A stretch of 64,000 nt of DNA from Lactifluus volemus (Eukaryota > Basidiomycota > Agaricomycetes > Russulales > Russulaceae), in contig WTXI01000047.1 in NCBI GenBank assembly GCA_022376515.1, forward strand, positions 1 to 64,000, read 5' to 3'. A program made the translations under genes and the position numbers. The notes below the pieces were generated by a model. It ran no database searches, had not been told where the DNA came from, and saw nothing but the letters and a program-made list of their open reading frames with translations. Each line of letters begins with the position of its first letter. Position 1 is the stretch's first letter. Shown here one piece after another: positions 10,659 through 22,287 of the stretch.

Positions 10659-12160
10659 CTATTGCACGCTTCCCAGGGGGCAACTTGACAACTTCCCAAG
10701 TGCCATTGACGCTGTGGGCCTCCATCTCTTCTTCACAAGCTTTGTGCCACAGATCTGCATCAGAGCGTCGCTGAGAGAGCTTATAGGAAGGGGTTCAGCT
10801 ACAGAGGCTCCATGGGCGTTCAGGAGGTCAAGGGGATCATCAGATGATTCCTCCTCTTCATCACTAGATGGAATGGTCGGAGTAGGCTCTCTGTGTTGTC
10901 TGTAGCGCTGTGGGACAGTCCATTGCTCAGCTAACCACTCCTCCCTAGGAAGTCTGAGGCGCTGGGGCGTGAGGGAAGAGTGTCTGAAGGTGCTGGTGAA
11001 GGAGATGGACTGATTGGAAGTGAATGGATGAGAAAGGAGTGCTAGGAGATGGATGGTGTGATGAGGAAGGTGAAGGATCGGAGTCTGGCTCAGCAGTGTA
11101 GAAGGGAGCAGATGGAGGTGTCTGAGGGCGAACTGAAGGCAGATCAGATGAAGTAGACGCATCTCCCCCATGAGCTGGCGTCTGTGAGAGCTCAGAATCA
11201 CTAGGGGCGTCAGGGAGCAGCTCAGGAAGCGCAACAAGAGGGGTAGGAGCCTCCAGAAGGGAATTGAGGCGAGGGGGTGGGATGAAAGGAGTAGAGTGCT
11301 TCTGAAGCATGAAAAAGCGTTCATCAAAGTCAGCTCTCTCTGAGATGATCACCTTCTTGGTCACTGGATTGTAGAACTTCCAAGCCTTGTAGCCATCAGG
11401 GTATCCAATGAAGACACACTTCTCCATGTGCACTCCAAGGCTGCCAAGTGGACGCTTGTCCTCTGAATGAGAACATAAGCTGTGCAGCCCCAAACTCGGA
11501 GCCTAGAGACGTCTGGCTTGGACCCAAGGAATGCCGGTGAGGTGTAGAATCAGAGAGAGTAGAAGTGGTGATCCTGTTGCTGATATGAATGAATGAAGCC
11601 AAGGCCTCTCCCCAGAAAGATGGTGGCATGCCAGACTCATGAAGCATACAGATAATGCCCTCCTCCATCGTCCTATTAGCCCTCTCAGCGACCCCATTCT
11701 GCTGTGGACGATTCCTAGCTGTGTGCTGCCTCTGGATGCCATGATCAATGCAGAAGTTGTCAAACTCCCTAGACATGTACTCCCCTCCCTTGTCATCTCT
11801 AAGCGTCCCAATCCTCTGTCCTGTGACGTTCTCTGCCCATGCCTTGAACTGTTTGAAGGCAGAGAATGTCTCAGATTTGCGCTTCAACAGATAGACAGCC
11901 TTAAAGCGAGAGAAGTCATCAATGAAGGTAACCCAGTAGCGAAATCCCTGATGAGTTAACACCTTCACAGGCCCATGGAGATCACTGTGGATGAGTTGGA
12001 GGGGTCTAGATGCTCTAGAGGTCGATGGAGGGAACGGATCTGTGTGCATCTTGCCAGCTTTACAGGCTTCACATACCGGATCAGGATCAGCATGAGAATC
12101 AAGCTTGAATCCAGTCACCAGGTTACCTGAGAGCAGCTTCTTGACCCCAGCAAGGTGTTG
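10659..12160 (-). pseudogene. Copia-1 integrase and linker
   Basis: The GAG-pre-integrase zinc region (CHQHLAGVKKL...VCEACKAGK) starts near 12160, where an in-frame TGA replaces the Arg of WHRRL. The catalytic core follows: D in IHSDLHGP, D in LRDDKGGEY, E in NGVAERANR (DDE). Near 11480-11560 the frame shifts into FIGYPDGYKAWKFYNP, and then the Ser/Pro-rich linker leads to RT. The domain order PR-IN-RT-RH is diagnostic of Ty1/Copia. Confidence 0.88.
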
Positions 12161-13602
12161 GTGACAGAGGCGTCAATGCCAAAGGTCCAGTCCATAGGGA
12201 GAGTGGTAGAAGATGAGAGGGACGCAAATTGCTCCACTGGAAGTGTTTCCCCAGCCAGAAATGCAGCATTTGAAGGAGTGTCCACCTTTGCCTGAATGAC
12301 AGTGTGTCCATCCCTGATGAAGTTGAGGGTGTCCCTCACAATGGAGATAGTGAAAGAGTGATGCATTGTGAGATATAGGACAGAGAACAGATTACTGGAG
12401 AGGGAGGGAACATATAGCACATTTGTGAACTCTAGAGGCGCCATCGCCTGCCCATCCACCACAGGATTGAAGCGAACCGACCCAACACCTTCAGAATACA
12501 GCACAGATCCATCAGCTAGGCGAATGGGGATCCTGTGGGGCACCAAATTTCGCAGCCAATGATGGTTGAATGTCATATGAGCTGAGGCGCCAGTGTCTGC
12601 GTTCCAGGAGGTGTGAGAATGAGGAATAGGTGTGGCAGAGAAGAGAGCACTTGCAGAGGCAATGGAAGCGTTCTGAGGCGCAGCAGGAGCGGACTGAGAG
12701 TCAGTGGAAGCAGGGGCAGCAGTAGAGGGCAAGGGAGAGCCAAATTGATGAGTCAACTTCTCCTTGAGGAAGCATTTGGCCTCACTATGGCCAAGGTGAG
12801 AGCAGAAGTCACATTTGGGGCGAGTGGAGGCCCTATTCTGTGAATTTTGAGGAGAGGTGGATTGGGATGGAAGGGAGGACGCCTGGGAAGGCTTGGAGGA
12901 CGATCTGGGCACAGGAGATGATGCAGAGAAGGCAGAGGTGGTCCCAGAGAGGTTTGAATGTGTCTGATCCATGTTTCTGAGTGACTGGATGACAGATGGC
13001 TTGTCAAACTTGTCTAGGATGGAGATAGTGCGAACAACGTCGTCAAAGGAGTGTGGGAGCGCCCTAATGATGGCCATGACTGCCAGTTCATCATAGAGGT
13101 TTTCCAGAGTGAAGGAAGATGGAGAAAGAGACTTGATGACCCTGATGTGCTCATCCACCTTGTTGATGAGGGAGTCTAGGGGCTCTGAGTCGTCTTTCTG
13201 GATGGAAAGGAGGGTGTGGTAGGCATTGAAGCGAGGGGCAGTCCTCTGTTGGATGAAGGAGGCCTTCAGAACGTCCCAAATCTTGATAGGATCGTCCTCA
13301 CAGTCCCTAATGAGCACCTTGACATCATGAGTCATAGCAGTCTTCAGCGCACCAGCAGCCCTCTCAGCCTTAATCTCCCATCTCTCCAACTTGTCCTCAT
13401 CCATAGCAACAGCAGGGGTGATGAGTTGGCCCTGGGAGTCTCTGACCTCGGGTTTTGGAGCTGGTTTCTTCTCCTGGCCTGAAACAAGACGCCAGAGACC
13501 ATTGAGTTGAAGCCAGGACTTGATATCATCAGCCCAAAGTCGATAGTTTTCGCTTGTGAGGGGAGAAATCGAGGAAATCGAGGATTCCTTGGTAGAAGAC
13601 AT
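12115..13602 (-). CDS. Copia-1 gag-protease
   Basis: A 495-codon frame starts at the ATG at 13602. The N-terminal gag (about residues 10-215) includes LTSENYRLWADDIKSWL and LDKFDKPSVIQSL. A Ser/Pro linker leads to a CCHC knuckle CDFCSHLGHSEAKC near residue 265. The aspartic protease motif is DTGASAHMTF (about 340). Gag forms the particle and the protease processes the polyprotein. This segment alone is open; the downstream pol is not. Confidence 0.85.
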   Translation of the reverse strand: MSSTKESSISSISPLTSENYRLWADDIKSWLQLNGLWRLVSGQEKKPAPKPEVRDSQGQLITPAVAMDEDKLERWEIKAERAAGALKTAMTHDVKVLIRDCEDDPIKIWDVLKASFIQQRTAPRFNAYHTLLSIQKDDSEPLDSLINKVDEHIRVIKSLSPSSFTLENLYDELAVMAIIRALPHSFDDVVRTISILDKFDKPSVIQSLRNMDQTHSNLSGTTSAFSASSPVPRSSSKPSQASSLPSQSTSPQNSQNRASTRPKCDFCSHLGHSEAKCFLKEKLTHQFGSPLPSTAAPASTDSQSAPAAPQNASIASASALFSATPIPHSHTSWNADTGASAHMTFNHHWLRNLVPHRIPIRLADGSVLYSEGVGSVRFNPVVDGQAMAPLEFTNVLYVPSLSSNLFSVLYLTMHHSFTISIVRDTLNFIRDGHTVIQAKVDTPSNAAFLAGETLPVEQFASLSSSTTLPMDWTFGIDASVTNTLLGSRSCSQVTW

Positions 13603-13730
13603 GGTGTAGGAAGGTGTCGGAGGATGAGAAGGATGTTTTTGAGTGATTTTGAGAGAGTGAGAGGCAAAGAGGAGTAAAAATGAGTGGAAGCGTTCAAATG
13701 GGAGTGAAAGGCGTCTATTGATGCAGGGCA

Positions 13731-13742
13731 GGGCCCATAACC
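13731..13742 (-). other. Copia-1 primer-binding site, copia-type
   Basis: Directly inside the 5' LTR the minus strand reads GGTTATGGGCCC. Drosophila copia has this same sequence at its PBS and primes from an internal (5'-half) fragment of initiator tRNA-Met. The position and sequence support the same priming mode here. Confidence 0.7.
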
Positions 13743-13985
13743 TGTTTTAATTGGAGCTGTGAAGGGCCCTTGAGTCACAGAGGACCAAGGGGACTGCAGT
13801 GGAGAGAATGAGACTATATTGACCAAAGACAATGATAACAACTGACCTGCAGTGGAGAGAATGAGACTGAAGTCCCCAGAACTCTGTCCACTGCAGTAAA
13901 GGCAAGCCTGACTAAGCATATACTAAATAAGGGAGGCAAACAGTCAAAGAAGCGTTGGGCTGACACTACAGTAGCCCAAATAACA
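13743..13985 (-). repeat. Copia-1 5' LTR
   Basis: This complete 243-bp LTR ends in TG..CA and matches solo LTRs 7923-8165 and 8635-8877. It contains a ~23-bp direct sub-repeat (CTGCAGTGGAGAGAATGAGA). Confidence 0.93.
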
Positions 13986-13997
13986 GTAGTTTCATCT

Positions 13998-14261
13998 GTG
14001 TTGTACCACATCTTGTTATACTGTACAACTTGTAAACAAAAACATGAGAATACAACAAGGCTATCAACAGCTACTCCAGCTGTGTTAGACACAACAATTC
14101 CCATGATACTGGACCAATCCAGAGATTATTGGCAAGTGAATGGAGAGGAGGATGAGGACTCGATTTCTCAAGTTCTCACAAACATTGCCCACAAATTGTA
14201 ACAAGGGTACGATTGCCATTTGTCAAAACACCAGAGGGCTTGAAAAGTAACCCATTGTATG
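13998..14261 (+). other. possible gene fragment interrupted by R2
   Basis: A 67-codon frame (YWQVNGEEDEDSISQVLTNI) ends at 14201. A neighbouring frame continues as RVRLPFVKTPEGLKSNPLYE up to the R2 target duplication. The sequence looks coding but I recognise no family, and the region beyond R2 does not give a clear continuation. Confidence 0.25.
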
Positions 14262-14273
14262 AGTCATGCACTT

Positions 14274-15592
14274 TTTTTTTTATAAAATCAAATTTGTATA
14301 GTGCAGGGGTGTATGTAACGAGGTACTTCCTACAAGAGAGTTGGTACCAGAAGGTCCAAAGTGTCACCCAGACACACTGCATCTAGACCCTGACAGAACT
14401 ACAGCTCAAGGTTTATCAATCACTGATTCCATCACCCTCTGCCTCATGCCCCTCTTTGCTGCAGTGTTTAGCCAGTTTGAGTGACAGGCTGGGGGAGTCT
14501 CCACATTCGGCTGCTCAAAGAAGGTTGCTGGCCCTGCAGCCACTACTGCGGTCTTGGGTGTGCACTGCTTGGCTGCCTCGAGGGGGGTAGTGGGTGGTGG
14601 GTTGACTTTGAAGGTGGGGGGTGCGGTAGGGGCTTTAGGTGGAGCCTTCAGCTTGTTTGAGGTGGCGGGGGGTTTGGATTTACCCTTACCCTTGGTCTCT
14701 CCTCCCTTTCCACTTGCCCCCTTGGAAATAGGGCATCAGTGTTGCTTCTGAGCCTTATGGGAAGCGAACTTACATCTGCACTCCTTGCAGGCATGTTGTG
14801 ACTTGCCAGTGGCGGCTTCTTCGGCAGCCCAGCATTGTTGCCTTGATGTGCGATTCCTTTTCCATGCAAGGCGTTTCTTCTCCTTCTGGGCCTTCAATGC
14901 GAGGCTCGGGCCCTTTGTGAGGTTGAAAAAGGCTTTGGGGGCCTCTCTGTTGAGTGTGTCTAAGACGTATGTGAACATCACCTTTTTCACCTTCTGAAGG
15001 GGGTGAGGTACAAGCGCAACAGCACACTTGACCAGGTGAGCGTGGTATGGGGGAGTAAACTCAACCCAAGAAATTTTCCCATCCTCGGCCTTTTGGGCTG
15101 AGATGATGTTGGCCATGAGGTGGTCCTGAGAGAGGAACCATCAACGATGGAAGGTGTTGTGAATGTTGAACACAGAGAGCTCATTATTCACAGTAAGTGC
15201 CCTGTGTGGGGTTAGTTTCTCCTTTGGGGGGTAGTAAACAGGTTCCTGCAGGGGTCTACCCCCCTTGCCAGCCATATCTGCTGGGGGGGTATCAACTTGG
15301 GGGTTGAAGAGGGTTGTGAAATGGGGGTCCCAGTAAAAACTGGTGGTGAAAAATCCTGGGAATTGGTGTCAGCCTTGTCCTGTGAGCCTGAGGGCTGGGG
15401 AGGTGCCACAGAGGGAGTAGAAAGGTTGGAGGATCTTGCGATCGCCATCTCTGCCTGCTTCCGGCTGGCTACCCATAGCGTGGAGCCCAGGTTGCCAAGC
15501 TTAAGGGAAGGGGAGAAAGGGGAGGGAGACAAAGGGGGGGAGGACATCGTCAAAAAATCGATGGTGGTGGTAAGAAGTCAAGAAGGCTTGTA
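14274..15592 (-). mobile_element. ORF-bearing retroposon R, copy R2
   Basis: A perfect 12-bp direct repeat AGTCATGCACTT lies at 14262-14273 and 15593-15604. On the minus strand the element starts with the shared leader (CTTCTTGACTTCTTACCACC) and ends in an A10 tail next to the duplication. It is 1319 bp, the same size class as R1 and R3. These are hallmarks of target-primed reverse transcription. Confidence 0.9.
14396..15553 (-). pseudogene. R-family zinc-finger protein, decayed (R2)
   Basis: The N-terminal half (15553-15212) has the SQDFSPPVFTGTPISQP motif shared with R3 and R4. The core (15116-14736) reads MANIISAQKAEDGK, YHAHLVKCAVALVP, KVMFTYVLDTLNRE, then a basic stretch and the finger CKECRCKFASHKAQKQH, followed by TGA where R4 has Arg. 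Past the stop, the same frame gives the Lys/Pro-rich tail (NPPPTTPLEAAK). Inactivated by stops and frameshifts; function unknown. Confidence 0.75.
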
Positions 15593-15604
15593 AGTCATGC
15601 ACTT

Positions 15605-16645
15605 CATGCGTGTATGTTGGTTGTAATCACTGACTGTTAGGTATATCCTTGATATTCTTTGTGTAGATGTTATGTTCTCCTTTGTTGACTTTGCATGCAC
15701 AAACAGTACATACTTTGCTCATTAGTTTTGAAGGTTGGGTCAAATTGTAAAAATTACTAGGCTGAAATGACTGGAGGAAAAGCTGCTACAGGATTTTCCT
15801 CATTGACTTCAATTGGTTCAAACTGTTAAAATTGAACAACAATATTAGCATTTGATTAATTTTTTATAGCACCATAAACATTGAGATACCAAGATGTATA
15901 GTAATTGCTTCAATTTGAAGCACATAATCTTTCTAATTATATCCATTTCTGACAGGAGTCTCTTTAAAGATCAACCATTGTCATTTTTCCAACAATGAAT
16001 ACTAAAGTGTCATTTGGAACATTTGATCAATTGGTGATTAGGAAATAATAAAGCAACACTTTGTAAATCTTTGTTTTTGTTGTCTTCACCAGTACAAACA
16101 AAAATGTTAGCATCAAATGTAAGTGTCTTGAGCTTCTCTGTACTGAAAACTGATCGAGGATCATGATATGAAATAAGACCATATATAATACTTGATCCTG
16201 TCATCAGGATGTCATGAGTTTACAGTGTGGGAAAAAACACAGATTCCTGTTACAAAACTAGATGTCACTGAGAGACAAAGACAAAATTGTGAGCTGCTTG
16301 ATCCTTCAGATGCTCTTAATAAAAGATCAAAACCAAACATGCAATTGGATCACATCCAATTCTTGTACTTTCTTTACATCTAAGATCATTCTGAATTTAT
16401 CCTTTTGGCACTGCCTGATTTGATTTCCTTCGTTAATGCATTGGATCATTGACAAAAACATACCCACTACTGCTAGTGCCTGGACATTGACAATAAGTCA
16501 AATTGACTCACCACATGATTCACAAACAATAAAACTGTTTTGATCACCTGTATGAAAAATTGGATATTTCATCTGTAACTCAATTTAACAAAAAAAAATC
16601 ACCACACAATCTGATCAAACTAGCAAAAACCCATGCTTTGCACAG
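15605..16645. other. AT-rich sequence without recognised gene
   Basis: Short frames exist on both strands (a 64-codon minus frame at 16010-16204, a 63-codon plus frame at 16192-16383), but none shows a known motif. I cannot assign function. Confidence 0.35.
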
Positions 16646-16653
16646 AGTATTTC

Positions 16654-17864
16654 TAGTGATCAACAAGGGTAACCCTGGGGTATATTTATTGATACCCTTA
16701 CCCTTACCCCAGCAAACCCTTACCCCAAGGCTGGGGTTGGGGTTTTTGTGGGGTACAGGCAGGGGTACACAGACCTGACCAGGAGGTTAGTGTTAGGGTC
16801 ATGCCTCCTATGAGGTAAGTGTGTCACTGTGTGTGCCATTGTCTCCACCTACTGCTGCTGCCACTGCCACCCCACTGCACCTAATTAAAGCATCTGTTTC
16901 CACCTCTCCCTGTCTCCTTGCTTCCATTATTGTCTTCCTGCGGCATGTGCACTTCTGCACTTTGCTAAAACATCCATTATTACCTCATCTACCCTCCTGT
17001 TGTTTATCTCACCTACATTCTGCCCACATGCCACTGCGCCTCATCACAGCATCCATTTCTGCCTCTGCCTTCCTCCTTGCTTCTCTTATTGACTCCCTGC
17101 TGCATGTGTGCCACTGCGCCTCACCATATCATCTAACCCCACCTCATCTATCATTCTATTGCCTCTCTCGCTTCCCTGCCACGTGTGCGCTACTGTGCTT
17201 CTCCACAGCATCCATTTCTGCCTTGTCTACTCTGCTGTTGTCTCCCCCACCTCTCTTCTGCATGCACACCACTGCATCTCATAAAAGTGTTCATTTCTGC
17301 TGCCTCCTCATCACCCTGCTCCTCTGGCCCCTTCCCTACTGTGCATGCCACTGCACCTTGCCACAACATCCACTCCTGCCAGCTCTGCCCTCCTGCTGTT
17401 CCCCTTGCCTCACTGTCATGTGCACACCACTGCACATTGCCATAGCGTCCACTCCCTCCTTCTCTGCCACCCTGTTATTCACCTTGCCTCCTTGCTGCGT
17501 GCGCGCCACTGTGCATTGCCATAGCATCCATTCTCATCTCCCCCACCCTTCTGTTGTTTTTCTTGCCTCCCTGCCATATGCACACCACTGCATCTCATCA
17601 CAGCATCCATTTCCACCACTACCTCCCCCCCTGTTTCTTTGATTGCTTCTCTGAGTATGCCTGGGCCCCTACTAACACATCCCCCCTGTTGCATCCTCAG
17701 ACATCTCCTCTGTTATTCCCCTATTGTCTCCACCTGCTATGGCATCTGGGGTATCTCTGGGGTCTGGGGGTCTGTTGGGGTATGTGAAGACATACCCTTA
17801 CCCTTACCCCACAGTTACCCTACCCTCAAACCCCAGGGGTTTGAGATACCCCTGTCAATCACTA
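16654..17864 (+). mobile_element. non-autonomous hAT-type element T, complete
   Basis: An 8-bp duplication AGTATTTC (16646-16653 and 17865-17872) flanks imperfect terminal inverted repeats TAGTGATYRACARGGGTA. Inside each end are CCCTTA/TAAGGG-type short repeats. The middle (about 16830-17660) is a C-rich minisatellite with ~80-bp units that stays open as a 273-codon Pro/Leu/His frame. That frame is periodic low-complexity, so I do not call it a gene. An 8-bp TSD is characteristic of hAT transposons. A truncated inverted copy lies at 655-968. Confidence 0.85.
16830..17660. repeat. minisatellite inside element T
   Basis: Units of about 70-90 bp repeat the pattern ACTGCACCTC...CATCCATTTC...CCTCC...CTTCC. 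They are diverged but recognisable through the whole interval, and the same unit occurs in the partial copy at 655-830. Confidence 0.75.
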
Positions 17865-17872
17865 AGTATTTC

Positions 17873-18256
17873 AGGCTGCTAGCATGTATTGGTGATGGTC
17901 AGATGATGCTGGTTTCTGTTAGAGAGTGCCATTTGGTGACAAAATATTTCAACTCTGTTCAGTGCAGTGGAAACTCTGTTCCTGTCACAGATTAGCATTT
18001 ATTTGCTCTCATATTTGTTATTCAAAGAGGTAAATTCATGTACAGCAAACTAAGATGACCAAGTGGTCATGCACCCTGTGAGGAGTTATTAACCAATCAG
18101 TGTTGAGTAAGTCCAATCCACTAATCAGAGCTTAAGGACAGCCCTCAAGCTCTGATTGGTCAATATGCATATTCTCAGTCATTCACAACAACTGGAAAAC
18201 TCACTATGATTGGGAACATGTTGTTAAGAAACAACAGGAAGGACAAAGTGATATTG
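17873..18256. other. intergenic with a small stem-loop
   Basis: No gene is seen. An 11-bp inverted repeat AATCAGAGCTT / AAGCTCTGATT (18123-18133 and 18147-18157) with a 13-nt loop could fold, and a related CCAATCAG motif occurs just upstream. Confidence 0.4.
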
Positions 18257-18798
18257 TGGGGGACCTTGTACCTGAACCACCACCATGGTTCAGACGCTCC
18301 CACACAAATGCATAGGCAGGGTTGGGCTGTGCTACATGCTCACCCACAGTGACCACCATCACCACCCCCCCCCCCAGGAGTCCACACCTTCAAAATAAAC
18401 TTGCAATGTAAAGCACACAAACCCCTTATAATAAACAGAGTAAACACGCACACCACCATGCACACCAACCCCCCCAGAGAGAAAAGTAGATACATCCAAC
18501 CAACTAGACCCTAGTCGTACACACAAAACCAAAACCCCAAAGTACCTTACCTCACCAAAACACCCAAGAAAAGACTAACACAACCACCCTCCCCCCCCCC
18601 CCCAACAAGAAACCTGAAAACCCAAACATGATACCATACCCCCCTATGCCCCAACACGTGTTGCCTCGCCAACACTAAACCAAAAATATCCAACCCACCA
18701 AGGCACCCCCCCCTACCAACACACAACTGCCAGTCAAAACCACCCACCCAAAACCCCAACCAAACCCAACCACCACCAACACCCCCTCTAACTCCAAC

Positions 18799-20245
18799 AT
18801 GGACAACAACATAGATCCCATGCTTACTGATAAACCAGGTACCCCCACACCCAATGGAGATAATAAAAGAAAATGGACTCTCTTGGACCCCATCATGGAA
18901 CTAACCCCCAAAAGGCCCAATGAATTCACCCCCCTCACCCCACCCTCCTTCACAATCCACACTGCATGTTTCCTCAGAGAACCTAGAAGTGAATCTCCCC
19001 CCTCTCTACTCTCTTCCTGCACAGAAATACTCAAGAGGAAAAAACAACAGTATAAACCATCCCCACCCCAAGAACCCACCCAGCCCCCCCAGAGCATGTA
19101 CAGCCTAAAACCCAGCAAACAGAACATATAGCCCAAGACCTACTAACAACCAACACAAGCGAACCAGCAAACACCACAGTATCACTAGCTAAGCCAAAGA
19201 ATGCTGAGATGATGGCCCACCTAGCAGCAGTCATAATGAGAGGAAACCAGAAACCACAGGGAGCCACAAAACCCAACCCAAAGGAATGTTACCTAGACAC
19301 CAAAATGCCCGAGATACATGAAGAAAACCCCATGGGAATCCTCAAAAATGTTGACCCTGACCAGATCAATGACTGGACCTACAAAGTCACCACCAGGAAA
19401 ATCCTTGCCCAACCCTTTAACATGGAGGTGCACTATATCCCTAACCACCCAGAAATTGCAAATAACCTCATGATAGCAATTAAGGAAATTATGGGCCTAA
19501 CCAAAGTCTCTGTTGCAGAACTGGTCAAGGATCCCAAAGCTGGAACCAATAACAGACCCCCAATAGCCTTCCTCATCCATGACCTATTGCACAATGACTC
19601 TTCTCACAGACAGATACATATGGGTATCCCACAACCTTACCTTCGAAGTCTCGCCCTTTCTCCTGAAGAGGCCCTCCCTTTTCTTCTCCCCACGGGGTCT
19701 GGCAACCTGCTCAGAAAAACACATCAAGGAACTCGTTCTAGGGACCTAAAAAGATCCTACCTCCAAAACCTTCTTCAATAACATCCTCCGGAACACCCCC
19801 CCCATATACCAGATCGCACTATACCACGAAATCAACAAGTTCATCGACTTAATCTACATAAAACTGCTCAGAATCAAAACAGAAGGGGGCCGTGACAACC
19901 TCTACTTCAATGTCTACATAAACAGGTCCCTTCTACCTAATGCTGAGATCTGGCTAGACACTTGGAACTTCCTCTGCAAATGCAATTACTGCTCCCCAAC
20001 CTTAGACTGAGGCCAGGTCATCTTCAATACTTTCCACTGCTACCTCTGCCACAGTAAAGACCACCTAAAGAGACTCTGTCCCTTCCCCAAAATACTGGGC
20101 TAGAAGGACCCAAGGAAACCCAACCAACCAGATTGTATCCCACCCAGGAAGAACACCAACAGCGCATACCTTTCCCTCCCCAACCCAGGTGGCCCTTGTG
20201 GAAACCACCCAGCCCTGAGAAGGAGCATAAATAGAAACCTCCTGT
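18799..20245 (+). pseudogene. LINE ORF1 (gag-like) with CCHC knuckle
   Basis: The start at 18799 (MDNNIDPMLTDKPGTPTPNG) leads through Pro/Thr-rich sequence. A frame from 19209 gives a folded-looking segment (DPDQINDWTYKVTTRKILAQ, NNLMIAIKEIMGL), then a frameshift near 19600. A CCHC knuckle CYLCHSKDHLKRLC lies at about 20039-20080. Such ORF1 proteins bind element RNA. Several stops and shifts show decay. Confidence 0.65.
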
Positions 20246-21315
20246 AATTAGCATCCTAAGCAAACTCTATAAAAGACTCTATATAGATAATAAGTACATA
20301 GCTGAGGCCTAAATAAACCCCATCTCAGATGAACTAACCAACCCTGAAATAAACCCCCATGAGCGCACACCTACCTGAAGTAAACTACCCCCCATGCAAA
20401 CACCACGCAACATACAACCCCCCAAACTTAAGAGCACTGGGTGAAAGCCCTACACATGAACACCACGTGACAGAAAACCCAAACACTGAAATAAACATAA
20501 CCAGTGCAAACCACGCCCCCACGAACATCATGCACTGAGAATAAACAATACAGCCATAAGAGAAAATCCCATGAACACACACAACACACACCACCACCCT
20601 GCAGACTCAGCTGCACAAGTAATTCAAAACGACAACTCAACCCATGAAATACAGAGCCCCACCTCCAAAAGGAAAAGGAAGGAGAAAACACACCAACAAA
20701 AAAATTGCCTCCATAAACATGAATAGCTTGCACATCAACAATGAAAACAGAAACACCTTCAAAAAGTGGACAGAAATCAACACAACAATGAAAAAGGAAA
20801 GCATACCGATCCTTACTATCCAAGAAACACACCTAGATGACACCCTCACCCTAGAAGTGCAAGAGATCTTCAGCAGAAGATTACAGATACATAACTCTGA
20901 AAGTGAGCTCTCACCAAGGACAACAGCAGGTGTAGCCTTTGTAATAAATAAAAACTTGATTGACGTGCACAACCTCAAAGTACACATGATAATCCCAGGC
21001 TGTGCCCTATAGCTGAAAATAAAATGGCATGAATCTGAAGAAACTAAACTCACCAACATATATGCACCCAACAACAGAGTGGAACACAGCTTCTTTTGGC
21101 CAAACCTTGACACACAGAGGATCAGACTCAGAATTCCCAAACCAGACTTCCTTCTAGGAGACTTTAACCTTACAGAAGAAGCAATAGATAGAGCTCCACC
21201 CAAACTAGACAACACAAACACTGTTGAAGCCCTCAGAACACTAAGACAAAGCCTCGATGTCATCAACTTATGGAAACATGAACATCCAGGAACCCAAGAA
21301 TACATATACCACGCA

Positions 21316-21912
21316 TGTTAAGGTTCCAAGTGGGACCTTTGTACGAAGTGTATGTTTGTTTGTAAAGTCGTGGACAAGACTTGCAAGATGTGCAAGTCAA
21401 GATCAAAGGTTTGATAGAGATGAGACTTAGTAAATGACTAAGTCAAGAGCGTTTCAGAGGTCAAGGGCTTTTGGGCTCAGGGGTGAGAGCAAAAGTGTCA
21501 AGAAGTCAAAGAGCATGATGTCAAGAGGGTTCTCTCAGGTCTGATGCTTCTAGGCAAGCAAGGTTCTAATAGATAGAAGGACTTGGATTGTGAAACAAAA
21601 CTGAGACTTAAGGTCTCTAGGGCAGAAAGTACAGGGTTTATATATATGAAGACAAGGCTATGTGCACAGCCGTAGGGGCTGTGACCTTTGTACAGCTTTC
21701 AGGGTTTGAAACATGTTTCAGGAATCAGTGAGTTATCCTGTGCATGTGGCTGTTACTTGTGGCTGTATGGTGCCGTGTGAGGCTGTATTGTGAGAGAAAT
21801 AAGTAAGTGATCTGAAACAAAGCGATCAGCAGTCCATTTGTATAAGTAGAAATGAATTATCAGTCTGAAAAATGTATAGTATGAGTCAACAAGCATGTGT
21901 CAGTCCATAACA
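21316..21912 (-). repeat. solo LTR family S, copy S1, in the LINE
   Basis: TGTTAAGG...CCATAACA, 597 bp, splits the endonuclease codons YIYHA and STTHNEN of the LINE. The flanks ACGCA and GCACA match as a 5-bp TSD with two transitions. The sense strand is taken from a TATATAAA box visible in copy S5. Confidence 0.85.
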
Positions 21913-22112
21913 GCACAACACATAATGAAAATAAAATAAAATCCAGGTTAGACAGAATATACATCGTGAATGCCAAAACAAAACTCACCTTTAACTGGTT
22001 TATTGGCCCCAGCACAGTCCCAACCAATCACTGGTTAATCTCAATATGCTACGTACCCACAAATTCCACTCTCCAAGGCAATGGAAGATGGATGTGGCCA
22101 CTATGTGCCCTA

Positions 22113-22287
22113 CATCAGGAAAACCCATCTGGCCTTAAAGTGTATTAGACACTTCTTAAAGCTTGCTTAAGTGCCTTATTAACAGTGGTAAGCAGAAGGA
22201 TCTACTTACCACTGTCAATAAGACACTTAAGTAAGCTTTAAGGAGCATCTAATAATACACTTTAAGGCCAGATGGGTTTTCCTGATG
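22113..22287. mobile_element. hairpin MITE family H copy 3
   Basis: A complete palindromic element CATCAGG...CCTGATG flanked by TA on both sides (22111-22112, 22288-22289), a 2-bp target duplication. It lies inside LINE ORF2. Confidence 0.9.

Larger units (their letters stand above)
9069..13985 (-). mobile_element. Ty1/Copia element Copia-1, decayed
   Basis: LTRs at 13743-13985 (5', complete) and 9069-9300 (3', first 11 bp missing) flank gag-PR-IN-RT-RH on the minus strand. The 3' LTR is fused directly to RNase H codons after MAADIFT, so a deletion removed the end of RNase H, the polypurine tract and the LTR's first bases. At least two frameshifts and a CGA-to-TGA stop interrupt the polyprotein. 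No matching TSD is visible. Confidence 0.92.

Noticed and set aside
16821..17642. 273-codon plus-strand frame in element T
   Set aside because: It is a periodic translation of the minisatellite, so kept as repeat rather than a gene.
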